Position numbers and translations under genes: made by a program
Assembly: GCF_026540855.1 (NCBI RefSeq)
Contig: NZ_JALNUP010000025.1
Span: forward strand, 1-56,839
Origin: Sphingomonas sp. GC_Shp_5
GTDB taxonomy: Bacteria; Pseudomonadota; Alphaproteobacteria; Sphingomonadales; Sphingomonadaceae
Length of the DNA: 56,839 nucleotides
Direction: 5' to 3'
Shown: positions 44,846-54,742 of the stretch, in pieces
How positions within the stretch are numbered: the stretch's first letter is position 1
How the letters are laid out: the number at the start of each line of letters is the position of its first letter
Notes under the pieces: model-generated
Database searches by the model: none
Told to the model about the DNA's origin: nothing
What the model saw: only the letters and a program-made list of their open reading frames with translations

Positions 44846-45163
44846 ATGAAGATGTTCCCTCATCCTACGCCGTCTTCCCAGCCCGACATCCCGCTGATCG
44901 ATAACCCGTTCTCGCCGGAGATACTCGCAACGGCCGTGTCGGGACTGGCCGTTATCAACGGCATCGTCACGATCACGTTGGAAAGCGCCCGCTGCGATCA
45001 TTCTAAAGCGCATCCTGGGCTGGAACGGGTCGTGGTAGGAAGGATAGCTCTAACTATTCCGGCAGCCCAAGCGCTGCTGACGGGCATGTTCGACTTTCTT
45101 GGCCAGCATGAGATCAACCCGATGATCAGCAACGGGGCTGGTGGGAAGGCGACGTGCCAGTGA
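44846..45163 (+). CDS. small DUF3467-like protein
   Basis: A 105-residue protein. The core, EILATAVSGLAVINGIVTITLESARCDHS and VVVGRIALTIPAAQALLTGMFDFL, resembles the fold of DUF3467-type proteins: a strand that names a ligand-like N-terminus followed by a helix-ending VxGRxxL strand. I recall similar small proteins in alphaproteobacteria but no function. GGGGAG precedes the ATG by eight bases, and base composition is normal. It stands alone between the gallate operon and the second TonB-dependent receptor. The family link is tentative. Confidence 0.5.
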   Translation: MKMFPHPTPSSQPDIPLIDNPFSPEILATAVSGLAVINGIVTITLESARCDHSKAHPGLERVVVGRIALTIPAAQALLTGMFDFLGQHEINPMISNGAGGKATCQ

Positions 45164-45446
45164 CGACGCTGTTCCACGCTATACGGACGCCTAGTTCAGA
45201 TGCCGGCCGTGTCTCGACCTCGCCCTACGCCAACTAAGCCGCAGCTATGTCACGCTTGGATCCTGCGAAGATCAGCAATTGCCAAATGCGAAGTTCTCGT
45301 GCGCCGCTGCGCGTCCGGTGGTCGCGGTCCGGTTCGCTCCGATCACTTAAGCGCGACGATGGCGGCGTCTGTGTGATGCTCCGCCATCCACACCAGCGAC
45401 AGGCGCGGCGCGCGCGACTCTATCTGCTGACCGATCGCCGGCATCT

Positions 45447-45472
45447 GGGAGTGACAGCGTCCTGCCACTCCC
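45447..45472 (-). terminator. hairpin downstream of the second TonB-dependent receptor
   Basis: GGGAGTGACAG (45447-45457) and CTGCCACTCCC (45462-45472) pair over 11 bases with one G-T pair and a four-base loop, 10 bases after the receptor stop on the minus strand. There is no clear U run. The rest of the 318-base gap 45164-45481 shows no gene. Confidence 0.65.
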
Positions 45473-45481
45473 ATGTCGCCG

Positions 45482-48301
45482 TCAGAACTTCACTGATGTG
45501 CTGACAAAGAACGCACGCCCGTAGGGATCGTAGGTCGACGGGTAGGTATTCGCCTGTTCCTGGTTGTCGCCGAGGATCGGCGGCTGGCGATTGAAGACGT
45601 TGTTCATGCCCACTGACCAGGTAAAGCCCTTGGCCACGTCGAATGCAGCGGTGACGTCGAAGTAGTGGTAAGCCTTGATGTGCTCGACCGAATAGGTGGT
45701 CGTGGCATCATCGTCGTCTACCGGCGAGAGGTAACGATGCAGCACGGAGAGCGTGACCGGGCCGCTGGTCCAGGTCACCCGCGACGAGAGACGCCATTTC
45801 GCATAGGGATTGCCGCAATTAACGCCGAACTTACCGGCGCAATTGAGGGTGAGGTCGGGAATTGCGGCGAGCGGGTTGTAGTCGAAAGCGATCAGCCGCG
45901 TGCCGCTAATCCGAAAGTCAAGTCGGCTGCCGCCGCTGCCGAATGCACCGAAGCCTAAGGGCACACTGTAGCGCGCCTCGAAATCGACGCCGCGGGTGTT
46001 GACCCCGCCGGTGTTCGACAGCGTGTTGCTGGCATCAGTGATAGCATAGCTGTTGGCGTCGCGCGGCAGGCTGGCACAATAACTGGCATCATAAGGCGTA
46101 TAGCCGTTTGCCGCATCGCCATAGCAGGCTCGGATCAGGTTCGAGGTGCCTGGTGCCGCGATGTAGTTCGCGATCTTGATCTTGTAATAGTCCGCCGTGA
46201 ACGAGAAGCGGGGCAGAAAGCGCGGCTGAAGTACGATGCCCGCGGTGTAGGTATCCGCCGTCTCCTCGCGCAGATTGGCGTTGCCGCCATCCACCGACTC
46301 GATCTGAGTACTACCACCGTCGTATGCAGTGCCGAGCAGCGCCGCCGGCACGCCGGTGGCGACGCAGCTTGCCGCAAGGTTGGCGTTCGTGGTCGCCGCC
46401 GCTGTGGTGCAGGGATCGGTTGCCGCCGGGAAGTCCTGCGACGAGCCGCTATACAGGTTGGATACCGTCGGTGCCCGCACAGCGCGTGAATATTGACCGC
46501 GCAGGCTGATGTCCTTGATCGGTGCCCAGACCACCCCGCCCGAGTAGGTGCTCACCGACTTGGCAGCCGTCGAGTAATAGGAATAGCGGTAGGCGCCGTT
46601 GAGCTCGAGCCGATTGACGAATGGCTTGTCCGCGAGCAGCGGCACATCGGCTTCGGTGTACAGCTCCTTGACGTCGTAGCCGCCGCTCAGCCCCTCGCCG
46701 GCGTTGAAGCCGACGACGTCGCCGGACGAGAGCGCAAAGTCGGGATTGTAGCTGCCGTGTTCACGACGATACTCGGTGCCAAACACGATCCCCGCGGGCC
46801 CCGCGCCCAGGTCGAACAGGTTGGTGTTCTTGATGGAAGCGCTCGCGACTTCCTCACTGATCGTGCTGGTATTCTGGACTGGGATGGTGATAAACGCCGC
46901 CGCGGCATCGCTGATGTTGCCCGCGCCGAAGATATTGAGCGGCATGCAGCCATTGCTGGTGTCGGAGCAGACGAGATTGCCATTGGCATCGTAGGTGGTG
47001 CGCAGGGCCTGAAGGACACGGCTGCGCGACACGTTACCAGTCTGGGTCTCGACAGACTTGGTCCGCGAGTAGCTATAATAAGCGTCGTAGGCCCAGTTGC
47101 CGCCAAGGTCGCCGTTTGCGCCAAGAACGACGCGATAGGCGGTATTGTCGGTGGAGGAGATGCGCGGGCCGACTTCCGTCAGTCGGCGATAGATGGTGGA
47201 GGTGACATAGCCGTCGCCATCGGTATCGAGTCCGCGCAACAGTGCTTGCGAACTCGGCGACAGGAACGAGGAGTCGACATCAAGCGCAACCGAGCCGGTG
47301 AACGGGGTCGCGGCAAGCTGGTTCTGCACGCGATTGTTGATGAACTGTCCCTCGGCATAGACGTTGAGCGCCGGACTCACCTCGTAATGGGTCTGGGCGC
47401 TCATCAGGAAGCGCTTCTGCGGCACCTGAAGGTAGTTATCGGGCGCGTAGTTATAGGCATCCGTCAGCGAGTTATAGGCTGAATAGCTGCCATCGCTCTC
47501 GAACTTGCGATTGATCCCGCCGATGGCAAAGCGAGTACCTTCGATCGATCCTGACCCACCAGCTATCAGGCCGCCGTCACCGTCATCGACGAGCGCCTGA
47601 CGCGAATAGTCACGTTGGCCCTGGAGGATGCCGTTACGCTTGGTGTAATCGAAATAGATGGTGGCATTACCGCGATCATCCGCGAAATTGCCACCGAGCA
47701 GCAGGTTGGTGTTGAAGGTCCCACCATCACCTTCCTGATTGATGCGATAATTAGCGCTGGCCTGCACCCCGCTGAAGTCCTGCTTCAACACGAAGTTGAT
47801 CACGCCTGACACAGCATCCGAGCCATAGACGGCCGACCGGCCGCCAGTGACGATATCCGCCCGCTCGATGAGACCGGCGGGGATCGTGTTAAGATCGACG
47901 ATCTGACTGGAGTCATAGGAAACGTAGCGGCGGCCGTTGACCAACACCAGCGTTCGTGAAGCGCCGAGACCACGAAGATCGGCAGTCGAGACGCCGCCAC
48001 CGGGATTGTTGGACGCGCCGCTCAGGCTTGGTACGATCTGCGGCAGATCCTTGAGGACGTTCTCGACATTAACTTGGCCGGTCAGCGCAAACTCCTGCGC
48101 AGTGACGGTCGCGATCGGTGACGCTTGGGTCAGCTCAGGCCGACCGAGGCGCGAACCAGTGACAACGATCTCGCTGTCCGCCGGAGTTGCGGTGGCCTCA
48201 TCCTGCGAAGCAGCTGCGGGCACCGTTTGCCCCCACGCGGGCGTAACCGACGCGAACATTAGCGATGATGCAAGCAGATGCGTGCGATATGACAGTATCA
48301 T
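45482..48301 (-). CDS. TonB-dependent outer-membrane receptor
   Basis: A 939-residue receptor. It has a signal peptide (cleavage near TPAWGQ), a TonB-box-like SEIVVTGSRLGRPE, a plug domain (VENVLKDLPQIVPSLSG, DLRGLGASRTLVLVNGRRYV, ERADIVTGGRSAVYGSDAVSGVINFVL) and a beta-barrel ending in VSTSVKF. It differs clearly from the receptor at 9013, so they are not recent copies. The start is ATG 48301 with a GGGGG site; a longer frame upstream has no signal peptide at its start. No enzyme gene adjoins it, so the ligand is unknown. A histidine kinase/regulator pair lies 700 bases beyond its promoter, divergent. Confidence 0.92.
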   Translation of the reverse strand: MILSYRTHLLASSLMFASVTPAWGQTVPAAASQDEATATPADSEIVVTGSRLGRPELTQASPIATVTAQEFALTGQVNVENVLKDLPQIVPSLSGASNNPGGGVSTADLRGLGASRTLVLVNGRRYVSYDSSQIVDLNTIPAGLIERADIVTGGRSAVYGSDAVSGVINFVLKQDFSGVQASANYRINQEGDGGTFNTNLLLGGNFADDRGNATIYFDYTKRNGILQGQRDYSRQALVDDGDGGLIAGGSGSIEGTRFAIGGINRKFESDGSYSAYNSLTDAYNYAPDNYLQVPQKRFLMSAQTHYEVSPALNVYAEGQFINNRVQNQLAATPFTGSVALDVDSSFLSPSSQALLRGLDTDGDGYVTSTIYRRLTEVGPRISSTDNTAYRVVLGANGDLGGNWAYDAYYSYSRTKSVETQTGNVSRSRVLQALRTTYDANGNLVCSDTSNGCMPLNIFGAGNISDAAAAFITIPVQNTSTISEEVASASIKNTNLFDLGAGPAGIVFGTEYRREHGSYNPDFALSSGDVVGFNAGEGLSGGYDVKELYTEADVPLLADKPFVNRLELNGAYRYSYYSTAAKSVSTYSGGVVWAPIKDISLRGQYSRAVRAPTVSNLYSGSSQDFPAATDPCTTAAATTNANLAASCVATGVPAALLGTAYDGGSTQIESVDGGNANLREETADTYTAGIVLQPRFLPRFSFTADYYKIKIANYIAAPGTSNLIRACYGDAANGYTPYDASYCASLPRDANSYAITDASNTLSNTGGVNTRGVDFEARYSVPLGFGAFGSGGSRLDFRISGTRLIAFDYNPLAAIPDLTLNCAGKFGVNCGNPYAKWRLSSRVTWTSGPVTLSVLHRYLSPVDDDDATTTYSVEHIKAYHYFDVTAAFDVAKGFTWSVGMNNVFNRQPPILGDNQEQANTYPSTYDPYGRAFFVSTSVKF

Positions 48302-48998
48302 TGACAAACCCCCAGAGCTGCCTGCAAATGGCAGTAGACATAAAGCGGTGGATGGCTCCACCTGCATAGGTTTGTCGCGGTCGATGTGGCTCAGCAATGG
48401 CTCTGCGTGGCAGCGGCGCAACTGAGATATTAAGTGTGCATTTGCAAACACTGTTTGTTGCACTTCGTGTCACGATGTCTGCTTAGTGTTACATAGATCA
48501 TTTCGGCGTTTTATGATGCTGTTTGGTCTCTCCTGCCATTGTTATCACGTGATACTACCTGAGGCTCTACACAAGAGTGTGAGCACCCTTTGAAGAAACC
48601 TTGAGTTTGCCGATGGCCGGGCATCGAACATGCCGGTCAACAAAGGGCGAGATCTGATCCGTGAACCTAACCTTCTTCTTCGTGCGAGTTTATAAGACCT
48701 ATGTCACAGGGGTTGGGCAGCAAACCTGCGGATCATTGGCTGCACGTGCATTTGTCGGCGGTAGGCAACAGGGAAGTCACAGCATCGTATCACCTCTATG
48801 TCGGCGATTTTTCCTCCCGGACGGGCATTTAGGCCGCTTGATGGGAGACGGGTATAATCGCTACGCACGTGGTTACGGACGCAAACCAGCTACTTGCCTG
48901 GCTTGCCTGGCCTTGGGGGGATAGGAGGAAGAACAAATGCCGGGCTGGAGCAGGCGGCCGCATTGAGCCCGGCGCTGCGCCCAGAAAGGAACGCGAAG
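48302..48998. other. 697-base divergent control region
   Basis: No gene is supported. It separates the receptor and kinase starts. A near-perfect palindrome, CAAACACTGTTTG (48445-48457), lies 144 bases before the receptor start, next to an AT-richer section (48480-48560), so this is the likeliest operator and promoter area. A GTG-started frame at 48661 looks like chance. Confidence 0.45.
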
Positions 48999-50378
48999 GT
49001 GTCCACGCCCAATCCAGCCAAATCGACCTTCGTTCGACTGCTTGCGCTCCTTTTCACGACGGTGGTGGCGACCCAGGCGGTGACCTTCGCACTTGTGCTG
49101 GCGATGCCGACCCCGGCCGTACAGACGACAAAGGTAAGCGCGATCGTGGCCGCCCTCAAGTCAGGCACATCGGCGGGGACAATGCAGGTGGCCACCCGGG
49201 CCGTCGCCCCGGCGGATAACTGGCAGGATCCTACGGAAAGAGCTTTTGCCGCTCACATTGCCCATGATCTGGCGGTGAGGTCGGCGCGCGTGCGTGTTGT
49301 GTCTCGGCGCCGGGTAGATGAGGAACCCGGACCGCCACCTCCGGGCGGCCCTGGTGGTCCGGGGGGCGGCCTCGAACCCCCGTCCAACCGGATCGCGTTC
49401 CCCCCTGTCCGTGACAGCAGCCCGGCCCCGGTACTGACAGCGGATGATCTTGCCAGCCCGTTCGAAGTAGGCCTCAGGCAGCCCGGCGGCAGATGGCGTG
49501 TTGTGTCGTCATCAGCCTTGAAGGTCGAACGGTGGCAGTGGGAAGTACTGCTGTGGCTCCTGGCCTCGGCCATCGTCGTTGCGCCATTTGCCTGGTTCTT
49601 TGCGCGCCGCATCGTCGAACCGATCGCTACTTTCAGTCGCGCCGCAGATCGGCTGGGGCTCGATCCGCGCAGCGAACCCGTCGCCGTCCGAGGCCCGCCG
49701 GAAATTACGGCTGCCGCAACGGCGATCAACCGAATGCAGGAACGGCTGCGCCGATATGTCGAGGAGCGACTGCTAATGGTGGGCTCAATGGCCCACGATC
49801 TCAGAACGCCTTTGATGCGGCTCGCGCTCCTCTTGCAGGACGCTCCCGACGCCATTCGTCACGCCGGCGAAGCGGAGATCAGAGAAATCGACCAGATGGC
49901 AGCCGGCGTTCTGGCGCTGGTCCGCGACCACTCTCATACGCCCAAGCGTCAGCGGCTGGCGCTTCGCTCGCTGACCGAAACGGTGGTGGAAGAGTTTGCG
50001 GACACCGGGCAGGATGTGAGCCTGTTGCCGGGCATCGATGTTGAGGTGGAGGTCGATGTGCCGGGTATCCGGCGCCTGCTCACCAATGTCATCGAGAACG
50101 CGGTGGTCTACGGCGGGGAAGCCCATGTCGAGCTGACCGCGACCGACGAAGCAGCGATCGTCGAAGTGCGTGATCGCGGGCCAGGGCTTGCCGCCGGGGA
50201 TCTGGAGCGGGTGTTCGAGCCGTTCTACCGCGGCGAACCATCGCGCAATCGCAAGACCGGGGGTATTGGCCTTGGCCTCGCCAGTGCGCGAGCGATCGCG
50301 CGTGCCCATGGGGGCGACGTCACCCTTGCCAATCACAGTGTCGGAGGGCTCTTGGCACTCGTGACGATCCCGCGGTGA
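48999..50378 (+). CDS. membrane sensor histidine kinase
   Basis: A 459-residue kinase. TM1 is at about 10-35 (FVRLLALLFTTVVATQAVTF), then a 170-residue periplasmic part with a Pro/Gly-rich stretch (PGPPPPGGPGGPGGG), TM2 at about 190-215, HAMP (RRIVEPIATFSRAADRLG), the phospho-acceptor His266 in GSMAHDLRTPL, and a HATPase domain with NVIENAVVYGG, VRDRGPGLAAGD, FEPFYRG and GIGLGLASARAIA. The start is GTG 48999 with AAGGA about nine bases before. It is followed 16 bases later by an OmpR-type regulator, its evident partner. The periplasmic domain resembles no sensor I know, so the stimulus is open. Confidence 0.92.
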   Translation: MSTPNPAKSTFVRLLALLFTTVVATQAVTFALVLAMPTPAVQTTKVSAIVAALKSGTSAGTMQVATRAVAPADNWQDPTERAFAAHIAHDLAVRSARVRVVSRRRVDEEPGPPPPGGPGGPGGGLEPPSNRIAFPPVRDSSPAPVLTADDLASPFEVGLRQPGGRWRVVSSSALKVERWQWEVLLWLLASAIVVAPFAWFFARRIVEPIATFSRAADRLGLDPRSEPVAVRGPPEITAAATAINRMQERLRRYVEERLLMVGSMAHDLRTPLMRLALLLQDAPDAIRHAGEAEIREIDQMAAGVLALVRDHSHTPKRQRLALRSLTETVVEEFADTGQDVSLLPGIDVEVEVDVPGIRRLLTNVIENAVVYGGEAHVELTATDEAAIVEVRDRGPGLAAGDLERVFEPFYRGEPSRNRKTGGIGLGLASARAIARAHGGDVTLANHSVGGLLALVTIPR

Positions 50379-50394
50379 TCAGGAGGCGTGGCTG

Positions 50395-51165
50395 ATGATG
50401 GCACAAAGTGGTTCGGTTGATCCGCGGCTCGGCCGCAAGCCGCATCTGCTGGTCGTCGATGACGACGAAAGCCTCGCGCGATTGTTGGCAAACTACCTGT
50501 CGCGAAACGGATTCGAGGTCGGCCTCGCCGCCAATGCCGTGGCGATGAAAACGGCTCTCGCCACCTACCAGATCGACCTTATCATCCTCGATCTGATGCT
50601 GCCGGGTGACGACGGTTTGACCATTTTGCGTGAGCTTGGCGCACAGCCTGGTAAGCCTGCGGTGCTCATGTTTTCTGCGTACAGCACCGATACTGACCGC
50701 ATCGCCGGCCTGGACCTTGGTGCGGAAGACTTCGTCCAGAAGCCCTGCAGCCCTCCTGAGCTTCTCGCGCGGATCAAGGTGGCGTTGCGACGAGCGGAGC
50801 GAACCGCGCCTGATGGCACCGACGCGCTGAGGCAGCGCAGGATCTTCCGGTTTCAAGGCTGGATGCTGGATGCGACCATGCGGGTGCTGCTCGACCCTTC
50901 GGGCGTGATCGTGCACTTGTCGGAAGGTGAACTGAGCTTGCTGCTGTCCTTTGTGGAGCAACCAAAGCAGCTGCTCACGCGAACGGACCTGCTCGACAGC
51001 GCTCCCGACAGCGATCGCGACGTGTTCGATCGTAACGTTGACGTTCAAGTCAGCCGCCTTCGCCGCAAGATGGCAGGCCGCGTTGGCAGTCTGGAGATGA
51101 TTAGGACGATACGGGGCCAGGGCTACACCTTCGATCTCCCGGTGGTCGCCTCGCTCGAGAAATGA
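50395..51165 (+). CDS. OmpR-family response regulator
   Basis: A 256-residue regulator. The receiver has VDDDE at 21-25, Asp66 in LIILDLMLPGDDG and the lysine in FVQKPCSPPELLARI. The winged-helix domain is at about 155-250 (VHLSEGELSLLLSFVEQP, NVDVQVSRLRRKMAG, IRTIRGQGYTFDL). GGAGG lies ahead of two adjacent ATGs (50395, 50398). It follows the kinase by 16 bases and precedes the DUF3500 lipoprotein by under 100, so it may control that downstream pair or the divergent receptor; both are guesses from position. Confidence 0.93.
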   Translation: MMAQSGSVDPRLGRKPHLLVVDDDESLARLLANYLSRNGFEVGLAANAVAMKTALATYQIDLIILDLMLPGDDGLTILRELGAQPGKPAVLMFSAYSTDTDRIAGLDLGAEDFVQKPCSPPELLARIKVALRRAERTAPDGTDALRQRRIFRFQGWMLDATMRVLLDPSGVIVHLSEGELSLLLSFVEQPKQLLTRTDLLDSAPDSDRDVFDRNVDVQVSRLRRKMAGRVGSLEMIRTIRGQGYTFDLPVVASLEK

Positions 51166-51258
51166 CAGATGAAGCGCGTTTATTGCAGCCGTTGAAAAAC
51201 TCCCGGGCAGCCGATCTGCTAAGCGGAGGCATCAATTGATGATCTGACGGAGAGAGTG

Positions 51259-52554
51259 ATGGCTGTTATGCGGCATAGGGGATCGTACCTGGTGATCGCG
51301 TCGGCGCTCATGCTGGCAAGCTGCGGTGATGATTCAGGCGATACGTCGACCGCTACGCCTACCCCTACCGCAACAGCAACCCCGACACCTACCGCCACGG
51401 CCACGCCAACTCCCACCTCCAGCACGTCCACCAATGGCGTCGGCACCGGAGTCAGCCAGGGCACCGGCACGGCTGCGGTCGTTACCGCCGCGGAAGCCTT
51501 TCTTGCGACGTTGAGCGACACGCAGAAGACGGAAACGGGTACCGCCGGCACGACGACCACGGCTCGATTTACGCTTACGCGCGCGAACGCAATTCAATGG
51601 ACCAATCTTCCCGGAAACCGGCAAGGACTGCGGCTCAACACCTCGACGCTGACGACGGCTCAGCTCACGGCAGCAGAAAACCTGATGGCGACGGCGCTGA
51701 GCACCGCCGGAAAGACCGAGCAGGATGAAATCCGCCGGGCAGACGATGTTCTTGCCAGCTCGCAAAGCGGCTATGGCTCGGGCCTGTACTCGATCGCCAT
51801 TCTCGGAACGCCATCGACCAGTTCGCCCTGGATGCTGCAGATTGCCGGGCACCACCTCGCCTACAACATCATGTACAACTCGACCTATGTGTCGGGGTCG
51901 CCCGCCTTCCTTGGCGTCGAGCCCCCGAACTGGGCGGTGACGTCCACGGGCTCGGTCGTCGTGAACGGATCGGTGACGGCTTCCACCGCGGGCACGCAGC
52001 ATGCGCCAGTCGAAACGCAGCGGCTCGCCGCCTACAATCTGGCGCAGGCACTTCAGGCCAACAGCACATTCGCGTCAGGCGCATTGCTCAGCGGCACCTA
52101 CAACGACGTGGTCGCCGGGGCCAACGGCAACACCGACAGCAACTTTGGGTCTCTGTCATACCCCACGGCTAATCGTGGACTGCTCTATACCAGCTTGGAT
52201 TCAACAACCCAGGCGCTGGTGAAGTCGTTGATCGAAGCATATGTCAACACGCAGCCAAGCGACAAAGCCAGTCAATTGCTGGGCGTTTACGAAAGCACCA
52301 GCCAGCTTGCGTCGACTTATGTTGGCTACGCCAAAGGTGCTGGCGGCTCGGCCGACTTCGGGGCTTTCCCATCGGGTGTGACGTCGCAACGCTCCTACAT
52401 ACGCGTCGATGGCCCGCGTGTCTGGATTGAATTCGTTGTTCAACAAGGCGTCGTCTACAGCAGCCAGGTCCACTATCACAGCATCTGGCGCGACAAGGTC
52501 GCCGACTATGGCGGCCAGTTCGGTAACGGATCGAGCAACTTCAGCGGGACATGA
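51259..52554 (+). CDS. DUF3500 lipoprotein
   Basis: A 431-residue lipoprotein. The signal peptide ends in the lipobox LASC, so the mature protein is anchored by its cysteine. A Thr/Pro/Ala repeat tract follows (TPTPTATATPTPTATATP-type), a flexible stalk. The body matches DUF3500: AAEAFLATLSDTQK, WTNLPGNRQGLRL, LQIAGHHLAYNI, then DGPRVWIEFVVQQG and VHYHSIWRDKVADYGG near the end. The role of DUF3500 is unknown; members are often secreted and linked with intradiol dioxygenase or HupE-like genes. Its stop overlaps the HupE-like start by four bases (ATGA). ATG 51259 sits after GGAGAGAG. Confidence 0.88.
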   Translation: MAVMRHRGSYLVIASALMLASCGDDSGDTSTATPTPTATATPTPTATATPTPTSSTSTNGVGTGVSQGTGTAAVVTAAEAFLATLSDTQKTETGTAGTTTTARFTLTRANAIQWTNLPGNRQGLRLNTSTLTTAQLTAAENLMATALSTAGKTEQDEIRRADDVLASSQSGYGSGLYSIAILGTPSTSSPWMLQIAGHHLAYNIMYNSTYVSGSPAFLGVEPPNWAVTSTGSVVVNGSVTASTAGTQHAPVETQRLAAYNLAQALQANSTFASGALLSGTYNDVVAGANGNTDSNFGSLSYPTANRGLLYTSLDSTTQALVKSLIEAYVNTQPSDKASQLLGVYESTSQLASTYVGYAKGAGGSADFGAFPSGVTSQRSYIRVDGPRVWIEFVVQQGVVYSSQVHYHSIWRDKVADYGGQFGNGSSNFSGT

Positions 52555-53825
52555 GGCTTAGCCTGATCAAGTGGCTGGCGGCATTGCTGCTCCTGATCTC
52601 TGGAGCAGCAGTACTCGCCCATGCGCTGCCAGGCACGGCCGCGTTGCTCGACTTCCGTCGCAGCGATGTCGGACTGGAACTCGACATGCCGCTCGACCAG
52701 TTCGAGCTCGGCTTCAAGCACCCGATCATGGATGCGCCCGGCAAGACGGTCGAGCGCTACCCCCGTGAGCTTCCTGCCTATCTGATGGCTCACGTCCAGC
52801 CGGTCGCGCCTGATGGACGTGCCTGGCGCGTTCGCGTCGACAGCCTCAAGGTCGACGAGAACCTTGATCTAGGCCATGCTGACCTCGTTGCCCATCTCAC
52901 CCTAACGCCGCCGCCAGGCGCACCGACGCGGCGTTTCCGCTTCAACTACTCAGTCATCAATCACGAGGTGATGACACACACGGTGCTGGTGTTCGCACGC
53001 TCGGACTGGGCCAATGGCGTGTTCGGCGCGGATCCGCAGCTGCTTGGCACCATTCGCTTCATCACCACCGGGCTTGACGTGAACCGCGACGAGGGGTCGT
53101 TCTGGAATGGCTTTACCGGTGTCTTTCGCCTTGGGATGGAGCACATCGCCGACGGTACTGACCACCTGCTCTTCTTGCTTGCCCTGCTTCTGCCGGCGCC
53201 GTTGTGCCGCCAAGGCAGTCGCGCCTGGGGCGCCTATATCGGCACGCGGCAGACACTGGTCCGGCTCGCCAAGCTCGTCACCGCCTTTACGCTGGGTCAT
53301 TCACTGACACTGATCATCGGCGTGTTCGGCAGCATTCCGGTTCCCGCCCGGCCGGTCGAGGTCGCCATTGCCCTGTCGATCTTCGTCTCCGCACTCCATG
53401 CCTGGCGCCCGCTCCTGAGGGGTCGCGAGACATGGGTGGCGGCGGGGTTCGGCCTCGTCCATGGCCTGGCCTTCAGTCAGGTCATCGCTGGTGGGGGCCT
53501 GGACGGCTGGAACAAGGCGGCTGCGGTCCTCGGTTTCAATCTTGGCATCGAATCCGTTCAGCTGCTCGTCGTTGCGGCAGTCGTTCCATGGCTCATGTTA
53601 CTTGCCTGGTCGGGGCATTATCGACCCGTGCGGCTGGCGGGCGCCGCCTTCGCGGCGGTGGCGTCGCTGGGCTGGGCACTGGAGCGCATCAGCGGCACGG
53701 CTAACGTGGTGTCGGCGTCGTTGGAGGGGCTTCGTGCGAGCGCCCCGTGGCTAGTGCTCGTGCTTGCGATCGCAGCCTCTCTCGTTGCCGCCTTCAGCCA
53801 TCGCAAGAGTGACATCGACGCATAG
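52551..53825 (+). CDS. HupE/UreJ-type membrane protein
   Basis: A 424-residue protein with a signal peptide (cleavage near VLAHA), a periplasmic domain of about 150 residues, and six or seven C-terminal membrane helices. The HupE/UreJ_2 signature is visible: LGMEHIADGTDHLLFLLALLLPA, TAFTLGHSLTLIIG and VHGLAFSQVIAGG, with conserved His, Glu and Asp residues in the membrane that bind a metal ion. HupE/UreJ proteins are thought to transport nickel or cobalt, but this long form with an N-terminal domain is uncharacterised. It overlaps the DUF3500 gene by four bases, so the two probably act together. Confidence 0.88.
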   Translation: MRLSLIKWLAALLLLISGAAVLAHALPGTAALLDFRRSDVGLELDMPLDQFELGFKHPIMDAPGKTVERYPRELPAYLMAHVQPVAPDGRAWRVRVDSLKVDENLDLGHADLVAHLTLTPPPGAPTRRFRFNYSVINHEVMTHTVLVFARSDWANGVFGADPQLLGTIRFITTGLDVNRDEGSFWNGFTGVFRLGMEHIADGTDHLLFLLALLLPAPLCRQGSRAWGAYIGTRQTLVRLAKLVTAFTLGHSLTLIIGVFGSIPVPARPVEVAIALSIFVSALHAWRPLLRGRETWVAAGFGLVHGLAFSQVIAGGGLDGWNKAAAVLGFNLGIESVQLLVVAAVVPWLMLLAWSGHYRPVRLAGAAFAAVASLGWALERISGTANVVSASLEGLRASAPWLVLVLAIAASLVAAFSHRKSDIDA

Positions 53826-54016
53826 CCTGAGGCTGATCGGCTCACACGCCGGGTACCCGAGACGCTGCGCTGCTGCCCGGGCACGCTGAAGCGCGACGTC
53901 ACCCCTTGTCTGGCGGTGGTGGGCCACGCCGTGCGATACGTGCAGCGGTGGGCAAAAGTGCGGCAACGCGTGGCTCGCCGGTGAGTGGCCGTGCTCCGGG
54001 CGGCGGGCCAGGACGC

Positions 54017-54420
54017 TCACCGAGCCCCGGTAGAAAGCCGTGACGAGGTGGTCCATCGCCGGGCGGGGGGGGCAGGCGGAGGTCCCCGCCTGTCATGAGC
54101 GTTGACGGGGCCGAACGAGCCGGGGTCCTGGCGGGGCCTGTCGCCCGGCGCATGATCGGGAGAGGCGATCGCATTCCGGTCGACGCAGACGGTCAGCCCG
54201 ATGACATACCGCCCATTCGTCTCGCGCACCGTTCCTTCGACGCTGTCGCCTGCCTCGATCGTAACGCCGTCTTCGGAGTTCAGGGTGTCGCGCAGTGCGT
54301 CACGTCGATAGGCAGCGACCTGCGTGTACAGGAACTCACTCAAGCTATCGGGCAGGAACAGTTGGGACGTGAGATTGGTCTTGGCTCCCGATCGAATTTT
54401 GAAGTGGATGTGCGTCGTGA
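54017..54420 (-). pseudogene. intradiol ring-cleavage dioxygenase C-terminal fragment
   Basis: From 54420 down, the frame reads TTHIHFKIRSGAKTNLTSQL, LSEFLYTQVAAYRRDALRDT and VRETNGRYVIGLTVCVD, the last third of a secreted-type intradiol dioxygenase; HIH holds the two iron-binding histidines. The two iron-binding tyrosines and the whole N-terminal two thirds are absent. After this the frame continues as a Gly/Pro-rich tail to the stop at 54017. Without the tyrosines it cannot be active. Such dioxygenases often neighbour DUF3500/HupE genes, so it may be the leftover of a duplicated locus. Confidence 0.65.
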
Positions 54421-54473
54421 TGCTGAGCGGCGTGATGTGGGTCCTCGATGCGGTTACCCGAACGATCGTCGCT

Positions 54474-54740
54474 TCAGAGCGTGGCGATCGCGTCGATCAG
54501 GTAAGCCACGCCCGCCCCGGCGACGACGATCGAGCCCAGTCGCCGAACGCGTCGCACCCTTTGCTGTCCCGGACCGCCTGCCTTCCAGGTCATTGCCCGC
54601 AAGCCAGCGAACAGGGGCAGGAGCACCATCTGATTGCCGGCCTCGACGCCGAGGCTGAAGCCGAGGATGGCCAGTGTGACGATGCGGCCCGACATTGCGT
54701 GCATCACGTCCAGTAGCCCGCCCGCGAAGCCCAGGCCGTG
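54474..54740 (-). pseudogene. HupE/UreJ-like C-terminal fragment
   Basis: The frame reads HGLGFAGGLLDVMHAMSG, IVTLAILGFSLGVEAGNQ and a final helix ending AYLIDAIATL. It is the last 90 residues of a HupE/UreJ-type protein, equivalent to the part of the neighbouring gene that starts at VHGLAFSQV. The N-terminal part is missing: upstream of 54740 the sequence changes to the DUF892 gene on the other strand. There is no start signal. Confidence 0.65.
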
Positions 54741-54742
54741 AA

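Noticed and set aside
48661..48924. 87-codon GTG-started frame upstream of the histidine kinase
   Set aside because: It has no ribosome site, its C-terminal part overlaps the kinase leader, and its composition does not resemble a protein family.
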